Assembly: GCA_013115125.1 (NCBI GenBank)
Contig: JABANN010000061.1
Span: 24,422-88,421, forward strand
DNA: 64,000 bases
Direction of reading: 5' to 3'
Origin: Perkinsus olseni
Taxonomy: Eukaryota > Perkinsozoa > Perkinsida
Below, in pieces: positions 22,029 to 32,037 of the stretch. Under the pieces are notes generated by a model. It was not told where the DNA came from, did not search any database, and saw nothing but the letters and a program-made list of their open reading frames with translations. The first letter of the stretch is position 1. Each line of letters starts with the position of its first letter. The position numbers were made by a program, and so were the translations under genes.

Positions 22029-24636
22029 ATGTCCACGATTCCATCGAAGGCCGAAATGAACGTGAGCAAGCTCGCCTCACACTCTCTGAGGATGAGTACT
22101 TATCGTCCTCAGCCTCACAGCACCATAGATGGTCGTGATGGTAATGACTATGCGGTCTATGCACCGCTCGAGGCTCTTTCCAAGCTCAACTGCAGAATCA
22201 ATGAGCTGAATGCAGCTATTGAGGGCAAGTCGGTCGAATGCTACTGCGGCGGATCCCGCCCCAACCCATCTCGTTGATTTTAGTGCTGTTGAGGCTGCCT
22301 ACGATGCTTCCAACGCGAGATTTCATGACGAAATAATCGAGTGTCGGATGCAGCAAGTAGCGTTACAAAAGGTGCGTCATGCATCAAAGCTGCTGGATGC
22401 AAATTGAGCCCTCTACGTAGGTGTTGCTAGCGCAGCATATGAGCTTGAAAAACGCGCTGTCATCACGGGGAGAGGCTGGCTCCGTGTCCAGCCTATCGAC
22501 GGTAGCGGCGCTGGCAAACCTTGCCTCAGCGAGGGTGGCCTTGGCCGAGGTGCGCGCTGAGGGAGCGGCTGCTTGAAGCATCACCGTTTTCCAGGCCTAT
22601 GCTTGTGGGTTCTATCTCGAGCAGTCATCCGGGCACCTAAAGTCCGCTATGAGAATAGCCGAGGTCGATATCCCAGCCTTCATAGTAAACTGAATTCGAG
22701 TCCTTGCTATGAGAGATGTTTTCGCTGGCCGCAGGAGAGTGAGGGAGACATCGCAGTTGTAGAGGCCCTCAATGAGAGGATACAGGCGGACGTCGCTGGT
22801 TGCCAAGGATACGCGTTAGAAGCCCACACTCGATACTGACGAGGCCGGTCATCCGTTAGATGCTACCAGGCCTTGATCGCTCGGCAGCGAGAGCAGCTAG
22901 ACGACGAGGAAGAGTGCTGGTCTGACGGGCTGAATATCATGCAGCAGGAGGTGGAGAAGGTCTCATCTCCAGTGGAGCTACCGACACTCTGTAGGTGTTG
23001 TCCTTGCTGGACGCCGCCCTCAACCAGACTCGGCGAGGGTATGGTGAGAAAGACCACCGATGCGCTCGACTTCACGAACTCATGGCAAAGGTCCACGTTA
23101 GTCGGATGCAGAACAACAAGGACGCCGGTCAGTAGCCTTCGCTGTTTCTCCAGAAAGCGATGAGACTGGGAACTCAGGAACCAGCGGGGAGAGTCTCGAG
23201 CTAGCTAAAGAACACTATGAGCAAGCGAAGGCGATCCGTGCGAACATGCTAGGTCTGCTCGTAGCTTTTGCCCTGCTGCCAGCGCTTCCGTCAGGTGGGC
23301 ACTCAAGGCCCGTGCTGGAGAGTTCTGTTGGCATCGCTCAAGCAGAGATGCTTGCAGGTGAGACCACCGTGAGTTGTGAGTGTCGAGTTGCCTCCTTGAA
23401 GGGAGAGAACAGGAAGCGGTGAAGATTATGGTCGAGACTTTACAGAGCGTCGAGGAAACCGTTATGGAAGTGGGCGACGAGAAAACAGCGCGGCGATGCA
23501 CTCTCATTTTTCAGGCATCGGCATCCGAGGTTGAGCCGTGGTTCTTTATCGACAACGTGCTTCGTCTGTCGCACTGGACGGCGTCGTCAGACGACACGGC
23601 GACAAACGACCTCGCTACTCAGGTGCTTCTATCATGAGCTCGTTATCTCGGAGGTGTCGTTGCTCCAGATGCTCGTGAAAGCACACACCCTTGCTACTAA
23701 GAACTACAAGGCTTCCGATAGACGAGTTGTGGATGTCACGCGAGATTTGGCGCTGCGGGCGGTGAAGTCTGGCGAGTATGCGAAGGCTCGGCAGTACTTA
23801 GCGGATATCCTCGTGAGAGCGGCTTCGTGTACACAGAATGCCTACTGTATTCCTGTCAGGAAGTGGAAAGGCAAGTTCATGGCCAGTACAGTGCACCGGT
23901 GTGTCGCACTCTCAACGCCCTCGCCTCCGTGCTCATTGCCCTCGAGCACATGGAAGACGCGAACGCAGTGCTGTCAAAGTGATGCAAGCGGCATGACTGC
24001 TGTGCGATTCACGAGTTCACCGGAGTCCTCGACTCCCGTCGTCTCATTCCATCACGATCTCTCTACCAGATCTATCTGTCAGGGCCAAACTGATCGCTGA
24101 AGGTATGCTGTCATCGGAACGGAGCCCCACACGTCGAGAGTCACTCACCGACCTGCTTCGAATCATCGAAGGGAAACTAGCGTTCTGTGAGGGTGCTGAG
24201 TCCTGATGAGGTCGTTATGGAGGTGGCACATGAGAGTTCGTTGTGTACCGCGTACCGAAGTGTTGTTGCGTTGACATTATCTCTGACGCGAAAAGAAAGC
24301 AGCCTTCATCAACATCCTCAGAGTCAACCAGGAGGGCGCCTTTTGCGGCACCGTAGGCACTTGACGAGATCTCTGATCGCCACACTCCTAGGGTCTAACA
24401 TAACTCGTGAGCAGCATGAGAGTTGGCGGCCCCCGCGTAAAACCAGTTGGCGGCCTCGCATCGAGAGAGACCAGAAGGCCAACCAGTCGTATCGAGTACC
24501 TCCATCTCCCCCGCATTCTCAAGCCGCCATCTCCCCAGTGAACTTCACTCAGTGCGCGAGCCGAACAGCGCAAGATTTGAGGGCGAGCGAGGGAGTCCCG
24601 TCGCCATCCCAACTCTTGCAGTACCTACCATGTTAA
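22029..24636 (+). CDS. Coiled-coil / TPR-like multi-exon protein
   Basis: A likely start is the ATG at 22029 (MSTIPSKAEMNVSKLASHSL). Coding blocks: LEALSKLNCRINELNAAIEG near 22170-22228; an Ala-rich helix with LSTVAALANLASARVALAEV near 22492-22555; IARQREQLDDEEECWSDGLN near 22875-22935; and ELAKEHYEQAKAIRANMLGL near 23203-23262. Near 23716-23825 and 23864-23970 two blocks have TPR character: DVTRDLALRAVKSGEYAKAR with YLADILVRA, then RTLNALASVLIALEHMEDAN with AVLSK. The G-x-Y-x-x-A pattern and the A-L-x-x-L-E-x-x-x-x-A-x-x-x-L spacing suggest at least two TPR units. Later exons, 24090-24636, are weaker. TPRs act as protein-binding scaffolds; no specific orthologue was recognised. Neither the start nor the stop is certain. 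Confidence 0.45.
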
Positions 24637-24729
24637 GCTCCTCCTATAGCACGCGGTAACTGCTTCATAGCCTGCTAAAAAGAGTCTCATCCTTCAGCTC
24701 TTAAATCTTGTTTGAATCCCCGGTTCCCC

Positions 24730-26154
24730 ATGAGTCATCACGCGAACGCCACGATGCAGCATGGGACAGGCGAGCATCACGTAGGGTCCTTTTGGGACCA
24801 CTCCTAAGTTCGGGAACGATTTACTGTGGAGACTTCTTGAGCACTTTGCTTCAACCGATGGAAGTATCTGATACTCCCTCTTTCTGTCAGGGTCTGACCG
24901 GTTGGTTCACCTCCCTCGATCTGAGCCAACTCTCCGTCCCAGCCGTCTGCGCCATTGGGACCGTCATTGGCCTTTTGCACGCCCTCTCCGGCCCCGACCA
25001 CCTAGCAGGTGATACTATCACTAGTCCTCAGATCTTCCATGCCTGCAGAACGATTCGTAACCCGCGACACTACCATCCCTGCTGCTCCGATACTGCGGTC
25101 AGCCGGTCTTGCTTCAGCTCTCATCCCCCTATCGGTCAGTCTGCCCAAGCTGAAGTCGTTCGAAATAGGGATAGCCTGGGGAGCTGGTCATGGTATAGGG
25201 GTTGGGGTGAGTTGTCCGCTCATCGAGTATTCAGGAGCTCTCGGATTCCATCATCAGGTGCTTGCCGTAGTTGTATTTGCGATAAAGGACTTCACTAAGG
25301 TACGGCGCTGTGGCTATGTTGTTAGCTAGAGGTGCATCAGTTCTACTCAGATCGAGTTCCTTGATAAATACATGGACCTCGCAGTTGGCATCACGATCAT
25401 TATCATTGGCGGGTAAGCCGACTCGGGGCTCTTGTTCCGGAGGGGGGGTTATTAACGCTGGTCCGGAGTTGTGCCCCTCTCTGTCCATCGGTGGAGATTT
25501 TCGTGTTTCAGTGTTGCCATCTACGAGGCCAAATCCTTCAGCAAGCTTCATCATCACCACCATTCAATTGAGTGTTCTCACACCTGTGAGCACCCGGACA
25601 CAGTCCTTGGTTCCATGCACTTGCCGAAAGAGCCTCAAGAGACGGAGTCTTTGTGTATAGAGGACGGCACGGAATGTGGTAAGCCTCGAGTTGACCTACC
25701 GGGCTTCCCAGAGAGATGGTTCAGACACTCGAAGTACCTCGTCTGGGGAGCCCTGCTGTGCTGCATCTCAAGCGTTAGCTGATGCAGCTGCGAGTAACAC
25801 TGGGCAAGCGAGCTTAATATGGCTCACTCTCACCACTGGCGTCATCCATGGTCTTAGCGGGTAGGTCTCAAATACTATGACTTTTGTCGTAACTTGGCCG
25901 TCCTTCAGGTGCGGCCACATTTTCGGTATCCTTCCTGCCCTCTCACTGCATAGGTGGCAGCTCTTTTGCGGCTACATTGTAACTTTCTGTATTGGTTGCT
26001 GTATTGGAATGGGTGAGTGACTGATCTCTTTGCCGGAAAAGTGCCGTAAGCTGCTTGAGCAGGTGCTTTCTGCGTTGTCATATCAGCAGCTTCTAAATCA
26101 TTGGTGCAGAGATTTCAGCGGCCTGAGCTTCCCAGTGATCTAGCATTTTGGTGA
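24730..26154 (+). CDS. Nickel/cobalt transporter-like membrane protein (NicO/UreH-type fold), multi-exon
   Basis: Such proteins move or bind Ni/Co in a membrane. Exon 1 is 24730-24780 (MSHHANATMQHGTGEHH, His-rich). Exon 2 is 24891-25008 and ends in the family signature GLLHALSGPDHLA. Exon 3 starts at 25118 and encodes LIPLSVSLPKLKSFEIGIAW then GAGHGIG, the second signature. The next exons give VLAVVVFAIKDFTK and IEFLDKYMDLAVGITIIIIG. A loop near 25521-25677 is rich in His and Cys (LHHHHHSIECSHTCEHPD), a probable metal-binding segment. Then come LIWLTLTTGVIHGLSG and GCGHIFGILPALSL, which repeat the H-G-x-x-G-x-G-H theme, followed by a last TM stretch GYIVTFCIGCCIGMG. The final exon gives SAASKSLVQRFQRPELPSDL and a TGA at 26152-26154. 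Splice phases fit at every junction checked. The substrate is inferred from the family and the His/Cys loop. Confidence 0.78.
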
Positions 26155-27760
26155 GTGTAGATAAGCTGTGATGTACCGAGATCGACCACCTCAGGTGCGG
26201 TGTACTCGCCGTAATTTTTGGTATCGTCTGGGTGATAGCCGTGCTGGTTTGGCATAGCTAGTTTAATGCTGTTCTTGAGCGATGTTTGCCACATTGGCGT
26301 ACCATGAACGGCCCTGAACACAGCTCTGTTGAGTTCATCTGTCGTCGCTATAGTGACCTTCGCATGTGCAGTAGTGGTTAGATTCGTGGAGACGGTCTGA
26401 GACTCAGCGTGATGTCAGACGAAACACATGCAGCGAAAGACCCTCTTCCCTTCCACCTAATGTGAATAGCTCATGACGGTTTCCCTTGAACTTTCGACTG
26501 TAGCAGTCCTGACCCGCGCAGGGTAGTTCTACGAATGACAACAAACGAAATGTTTGACTTCATATTGTAAAATTCCAGCCTAATTATAAAATTCGTAATC
26601 AGGCTGGAGTTGCACGCATATACTTCATGCCTGCTATCCCCGTGACGCGTAGCGTACGACGCGTTCCAGCGCTGATGCTGATCAGAGCTAGGTATGCTGC
26701 CTGGGCATACCACATTACGAAGAGCGCTATAGTCGTCTGTCTGTGGATAGTTGTGGTAGTGTTCTGCGATGGCCTCTTAGAGTTTCGGCAGTTCACGCCA
26801 CTCCGTAGCTTGGATCCCCTCTGGTCGTGATGCCATCGGTTTATGGCTATGGCGAATCCTAGCTTGAGCAAAAAGCTCAGTGACTATCAACATCAAGTTT
26901 ATCCAATTCTCATGAGACCCTCCTGTTGCTTCTCCGTTGTTGCTCATAGTCAACGCAAGGCGAGAAGGAGTATAAAGGCTTCTATCTGGATCTATTCGGG
27001 GGGCGGGAGTATTAGCTATGCACGCATGCACAAGATGATCGGCGCGCAATGAGTAACACCCTCCTCTGTTATCGCGGTCCTGATTCTCAACACCAGTGTT
27101 GATGGTACCGTACTGAGCGGCGGATCCCGAGATGGTACGAAGGAACTCAACCCCAGCAAAGTCCAGGCCCAGAATGGCTGGTCGAGCGATGCTTCCACAG
27201 GCAGTACCCAATACCATGTATCCGACATGTATGCCGCACGAGGCCCAGTTGGTTATGGCAGGGAGGCTCTTTCAAGGGCGTGTACAAACTGTCTTGCTTG
27301 TTGGGCCACAGGAGCTTTCCTATTCAACTTCGGCTGTTGGATCGATCTGCTTATATGCGGTGCGGAGATAGGTGTCACCACCTGCAAGTGCTGCTTGCCC
27401 ACTGCGTGAATCGCTAAATGCAGCGGTGATGATAGGAAACACAGATTATATTCCACATCTTTGGCCTACTAACGTATTGCCTCCAGCGGTCTGAACGAAC
27501 GTTGCGTTCGAAGAAGACCGTGCTGTGATGTCTCTGCCCTGAGTATTGTACAGTGTAACTTCGCATTGCTATGCTTCTATAGGTCGCCAAGTTGATCTAT
27601 TCCACCATAGCTATTTTGTTGCGGTATACGCAAGTACAAATCTGCCTCTCGGCTTACTCTGTGCTGTTGTGTTAAGCACAGTACCAAGGGCATCTGCAAC
27701 AGACCGAACAGCAGCTGCTCCGGCAGAAGTGAGGGAGGGGATTTAGTCGGGTATCCAGTC
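26115..27760 (-). CDS. Probable multi-exon membrane protein, unrecognised
   Basis: Read right to left. Protein-like blocks appear near 27745-27670 (SLTSAGAAAVRSVADALGTV), near 27590-27470 (VTLYNTQGRDITARSSSNAT, beta-strand-like with possible glycosylation sites), and near 27250-27090 (ASCGIHVGYMVLGTACGSIA, then PAILGLDFAGVEFLRTISGS, hydrophobic). A clear transmembrane stretch lies near 26755-26690 (TIALFVMWYAQAAYLALISI). The C-terminal block near 26390-26115 contains AKVTIATTDELNRAVFRAVH and NQHGYHPDDTKNYGEYTAPE. The pattern is a lumenal or extracellular N-terminal part, several membrane segments and a short soluble tail. The 3' end as read overlaps the stop of the opposite-strand transporter gene by about 40 bp; the real stop may be slightly earlier. 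No family was recognised and the start is unknown. Confidence 0.35.
26574..26608. repeat. Near-perfect inverted repeat, 13-bp arms, 9-nt loop
   Basis: Left arm TCCAGCCTAATTA at 26574-26586 and right arm TAATCAGGCTGGA at 26596-26608 pair at 12 of 13 positions. It lies between exon-like blocks of the minus-strand membrane-protein gene, so it is probably intronic. Confidence 0.8.
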
Positions 27761-27952
27761 ACATGCTCATGGGAAGAACCAATGGGGTCCATCTCATTTC
27801 AATCGTAAGGTGACGATGTCCCCGCCCGGTGGTTCATTGCTATTTCGCCCACGCCTGTTAGCTCCGGCGGGAGGTGGTGTCCTTTCCAGGCAGACTGAAC
27901 AACGCAACTCTTCGTGGTGATATATACGACAACATGTCCATTATGCGAGTCA

Positions 27953-30900
27953 CTAATTTCTCTGCACGAACTTGTGCTGGTTGGACGGCCACAACTCCTT
28001 CAGCTTTCTTATGAGCCACACAGCATTGTCGAAGGCCTGCAAATGCTCGGCCTTCAGTTTCGGCAAATGCCGCAGCAGGGCCACACCATTCTTCATGTGC
28101 GTGTCGGCTTCTACCACCTATAGAGCGCACCAAGACTAACCGTCACTCGGCAGTAGGCGACCTCACCTGCTTCTGCGCAGCGGCTGCCACTGCCCTGTTC
28201 GCGAATGCTGTTGCCAGTAAGGAGCTCGCCTTCGAAGTCTCCGAGCTTGCTGTCATCTCCTGTATCTGGACAGCCGTACCGTCGTATACCAGGCACTGAC
28301 TGCGATGCTGTAGCGTACCGCTCTGGAGCAGAAGTACTCTGCTTCATGGTGGTGGCCTTGGCGATAGAGTACACAGGAGTATCGGAGGCAGCATTTGGCG
28401 TACCGACAGACGTGACCCATCCGTTGGTACCGAGATGATGCTTGCTGAAAGAAGTATCTGCGGCAGAGCAATCCAAGGCGGGCCGAGTCCCAGCCACCCA
28501 CTCTGCCCGGTCTCCGAGCAGCTTTGGATCTGCCTCCGCCGCAGCGTAGGCCACACCAAGGGCGGTGTCGAAGAGGTATCTGGCATCATGTCTGCCAAGT
28601 GTCATCGTCATAGCATGCCCTACGCCTCCACGACACTCCTGTGTGCTGCGTGCAGCTCCCGAAGGGCCGTGGGCATCTTCTCAACCACCTGCTGGGCCAG
28701 ACTTGCTGCCTTGTCTGAAGAGGAGGAGGACGCTGCCTGCTGTCGGCTGCTGAGAGATGCGCCCCTCACCCAGTTGTCCGTTCTTGACGCATATTCCGAT
28801 GAAGCCCGCAACGACTTGCATGACGGTTTCGATCATGAAGGGCCTGTTGGGGCTCAGCGTGGCCGGATTGAGGACGTTCAGGTTGCCGATGCTGGTGTCC
28901 TCGAGCAGCATGATGCATGCTAAGTAGTTGCCCTGCTGCTCCTGGTTAACAAAGTGTGTGGCCATGTCAGGGGTCTTCAAGGTTTGCAGCAGCTTAGTGC
29001 GGCACACACGGAACCTCACAGGCTTGATGCCCAGCCAGATCGGTTGCAGCTTCCTCAGACAGAACTCAATCGTCACCTAACGATCACGATCATAGCAGGA
29101 GCATTCACCACCCTCGCCTGGGATACACAAAAACCCACCCCAGGATTGCCACGAGGACCTGTCGTTGGGCCGCCAATCTCTTGGAGGAGGACCTCCTCAG
29201 GATCGAGCCGCCTCGGGCTGTCCGGCCCTCCTGTACTTATCGAAAGCACATTGGGGTCGATGTCCTTGAATTGTGAGTCGTCTCCGTCCATGTCGACTAG
29301 GTATCTACGGCCGGTCCGAAGTAAGCATATCAGATTATCATCAAACCTTCCCACTTCCGCATGTACTCCTTATCGGCCACTTCCTCGTCGGGCAGTCCCG
29401 CAGCAGCTGCAGCGGTCACATCATCCACAGACGACTGCGACTGTGCCTTGGACGTCGCCGATCTGCTCAATGCCTTCTTCTTGCGGCCACCTGCGGTGAC
29501 TTCCCTCTGAGCCATCAGCGTCGAGTCGCCCTACCACGAGTACTGGACGACTCTTCAGCCACCGGGCGTGAGAGGAAGGCCTCCTCTCCCTTCCTCGACG
29601 CGATTCTGCCAAGCTTTGCCCCCTTCTTCGTACCTACCACCCGCCTGCTGATGAGCGCAGACTGCACGACCATTCGAAACCTACTTGGGCTGCCACGTAC
29701 GGCCGCGTCTTTGCCTTGTGAATGCGTCAGTTGCCGCTGTTTCAACTGCGCGGCGATGTTCTCGACCATAGGCCTCAGATTAGGGTTCCGTTGGAGCAGC
29801 GAGGCGAATCGCTCCATCACTGAGCGGCGAGTTCTTCCTCACAACCCCACTGCGTCGTCGCCGTAGCCCACCTCTCTCGTAGCTCCAAGTGAGCCACTGC
29901 CACACCCGAAGCATCTCCCCTGCCAGCCACATATTGTAGACATAGAGGAAGTACAGGTTAGCACAGGCCGCATGATCGGCCTGGATGATATCCGGTGCGG
30001 ACGAAGCCCCACTGGGTCGGACAGCGGCGGGCCCTGATGAGCGACCAGGACGATCAGTGCCACTCTCATGTCTACTGCTCCGCGACTTGGATTGGACCTT
30101 GCCTCCCAAGTACGGTGAGACCTGCCAAGATGCCACGAGGCTTGCAGAACAGGCGGTGGCTCGTCTGGCCGACCGTTGGCTTGAAGGCTTCCACCGCCTT
30201 CTCGTCATCGAAGGCCTTGCTACGGTCCCTGCTGCGCCCCTCGCTGGTGTGTGCGGTTCGACCACTGCGAGCTGTCTCCGGACCTGAGGGAGTCTCCCTA
30301 CGTCTGAATACTCCAGCTTGAGGCTGATCACCTAGACTGTCGGCCTCGACCGTCCTCGCCGCTCTCTTCCTCTTGGAGGAAGGCCAGCTCGTTAGCTTGC
30401 TGAAGTATGCTAGAGCCCGAAGGGAGGGCATGTAGCGGTGGCGCATGACGTAACCTCGGTATGTGCTTTGGACCTGACCATCTCCACTCCAAGACAGGCC
30501 CGATTGTGAAAGGTCCCTCTCACCCTTGACAAGAGCCCCAGCGTAACATTGGGCACTCGGGCGGCGTAGGACGTGAAGGCTTGCGACGGCTTAGCATAGG
30601 ACTCCGCTATCCAGTGGTACCCTCTCGAATGGTATCCATTGGGCAGTCCTCCTCCTGGCAAGGCAAGTAGTGAGAGGGCTACGGAGGTTGCGAGCCTCAC
30701 CTGAGGAAGCCCGAGCTGGGTCCCCGAAGTGGAGCCCCGGCGGCGGTAGGCAGTGCTGCCCAGACCCTAGCGTGACGTTATTCACATAACGTTGGGTTGG
30801 CGTTGACAGCATCTGAGGGGAACCCTCTAAGAGATAGTTTCCCGGAAGGAGGGCATGGTACCGGTTCGATGCCTTTCCACACCGCCACCAGTAGGTGACC

Positions 30901-31546
30901 CCCAACACAGGCACCGTGCAGTAGAGGAGACGCTGACGAGCTGCATACCTGCCGTCACGACAATTCTACTATACTCAGCGATCTGCTATTCATTACGATA
31001 TCAAGCAGTTTGGTGGTAACTCCCATGACTCCCCGGAGCTCCCCGTCATCGGACCAGATGAAGCTGCTGTCCTGATGTTGTGCCTGGCCGGAGACAGCAT
31101 CACCTCCTCCCCTCCCGAAAGCCTGCCCGACCTCGGCCTTCCCCTTCCTGCCTCGTGATGCATGGGCAGCTGACACCGCCTCCAGCTGAGCCTTGGCTTT
31201 GCGTCTATTGACCCTGGCAAGAGGCGAGGCATCAGACAGTGACGCTGTGCACTGCTCGAATACATCTCGAGGGCCTCAGTGCTCTGGTCTATGCATTCCT
31301 GCAACCAGTCGATGGCGAAGCGCAGTGCGATCGAATCAGTGACGAAGTCGTCCAACCGGGCAGCCTTCTGCTTGGAGAAGCCGCCGCCGCTGCCTGAACG
31401 CCCACCGCTGGTGATCACCCAAGGGAAGGACAGGGCATACCACTAGTGGTCTGGAAGAGGTGCTCATGGGACGCTACAGCGTCGCGAGACGGTCTCTGGC
31501 CGGGGTCCAAGCCGAGGTGGCCTCTGTCCAGGACACCATCATACAT
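27953..31546 (-). CDS. Long multi-exon gene, unrecognised, with helical blocks and a basic linker
   Basis: A possible start is the ATG at 31546 (MYDGVLDRGHLGLDPGQRPS). Successive blocks on the minus strand: about 31400-31260 (ARLDDFVTDSIALRFAIDWL with QECIDQSTEALEMYSSS, helical); about 31210-30960 (a charged stretch, then LRGVMGVTTKLLDIVMNSRS); about 30640-30455 (NGYHSRGYHWIAESYAKPSQ ... PNVTLGLLSRVRGTF); about 30440-30130 (basic, Arg/Lys-rich, likely disordered); about 29990-29880 (AACANLYFLYVYNMWLAGEM, hydrophobic); and about 29820-29530 (RNPNLRPMVENIAAQLKQRQ). About 29075-28820 is well conserved in character (EFCLRKLQPIWLGIKPVRFR, then LLEDTSIGNLNVLNPATLSP). The last exon has KNGVALLRHLPKLKAEHLQA and FDNAVWLIRKLKELWPSN and stops at 27953-27955. 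Whether this is one gene or two was not resolved. Confidence 0.4.
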
Positions 31547-31951
31547 CGCACGGTCGACCACCGCCCAGTGCGGTCGATGCTTTAACCCCCGGTATCTGAT
31601 TTGTAACAAGATACTCGCACAAGGGCGGCCCCGTATTTCTTCTGGTCAGTGGCGACTCCCGGTGAGCGAAACTCCACTGCTGTTTATTGCAAGGTACATC
31701 ATCAGCTATAGATCCTCTAACTACGGCCCAGTCTCCGGAGTGACTGAGGATTCCTTTTGCACCCTACCACCGACCGACGCCCAACAGAACGCTGGGGGAG
31801 TGAGAAACGCCTGGTTTCAGTGCCTCGAGCGCCGCAGAATGAAGGGGCGCATCATCGTCAAGTTCACAGTAGGACGCCCAGTGATTCCCAACCCGAGCAA
31901 GGGTCCGGACAGCTAACTAGCTCTAACGAGGATGTTCAGCTGAATCGTTAT

Positions 31952-32027
31952 GGTCGGCTCGCCCTAGGTGAATTAGAGCAGCGTTTTTTGCACGCGAAGG
32001 TCGCAGGTTCGAGCCCTGCGTCGACCA
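31952..32027 (+). tRNA. tRNA-like gene, candidate anticodon TTT (Lys), imperfect
   Basis: The acceptor stem GGTCGGC (31952-31958) pairs with GTCGACC (32020-32026) with one G-T wobble. The T arm is canonical: GCAGG (32003-32007), loop TTCGAGC (32008-32014), CCTGC (32015-32019). A 4-bp anticodon stem GCGT/ACGC (31981-31984 and 31992-31995) closes a 7-nt loop TTTTTGC, which would give anticodon TTT with T before it. The D stem GCCC/GAGC has one mismatch, and spacing around base 26 is not standard. This could be a real but unusual tRNA or a decayed copy. It lies between two minus-strand genes, about 10 bp from the stop codon of one. Confidence 0.5.
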
Positions 32028-32037
32028 TCACCCGAAC

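Noticed and set aside
31640-31916. Plus-strand coding exon with RIIVKFTVGRPVIPNPSKGP
   Set aside because: It is open and looks partly protein-like, but no exon partners were found on the plus strand, and the minus strand in the same place also reads as coding.
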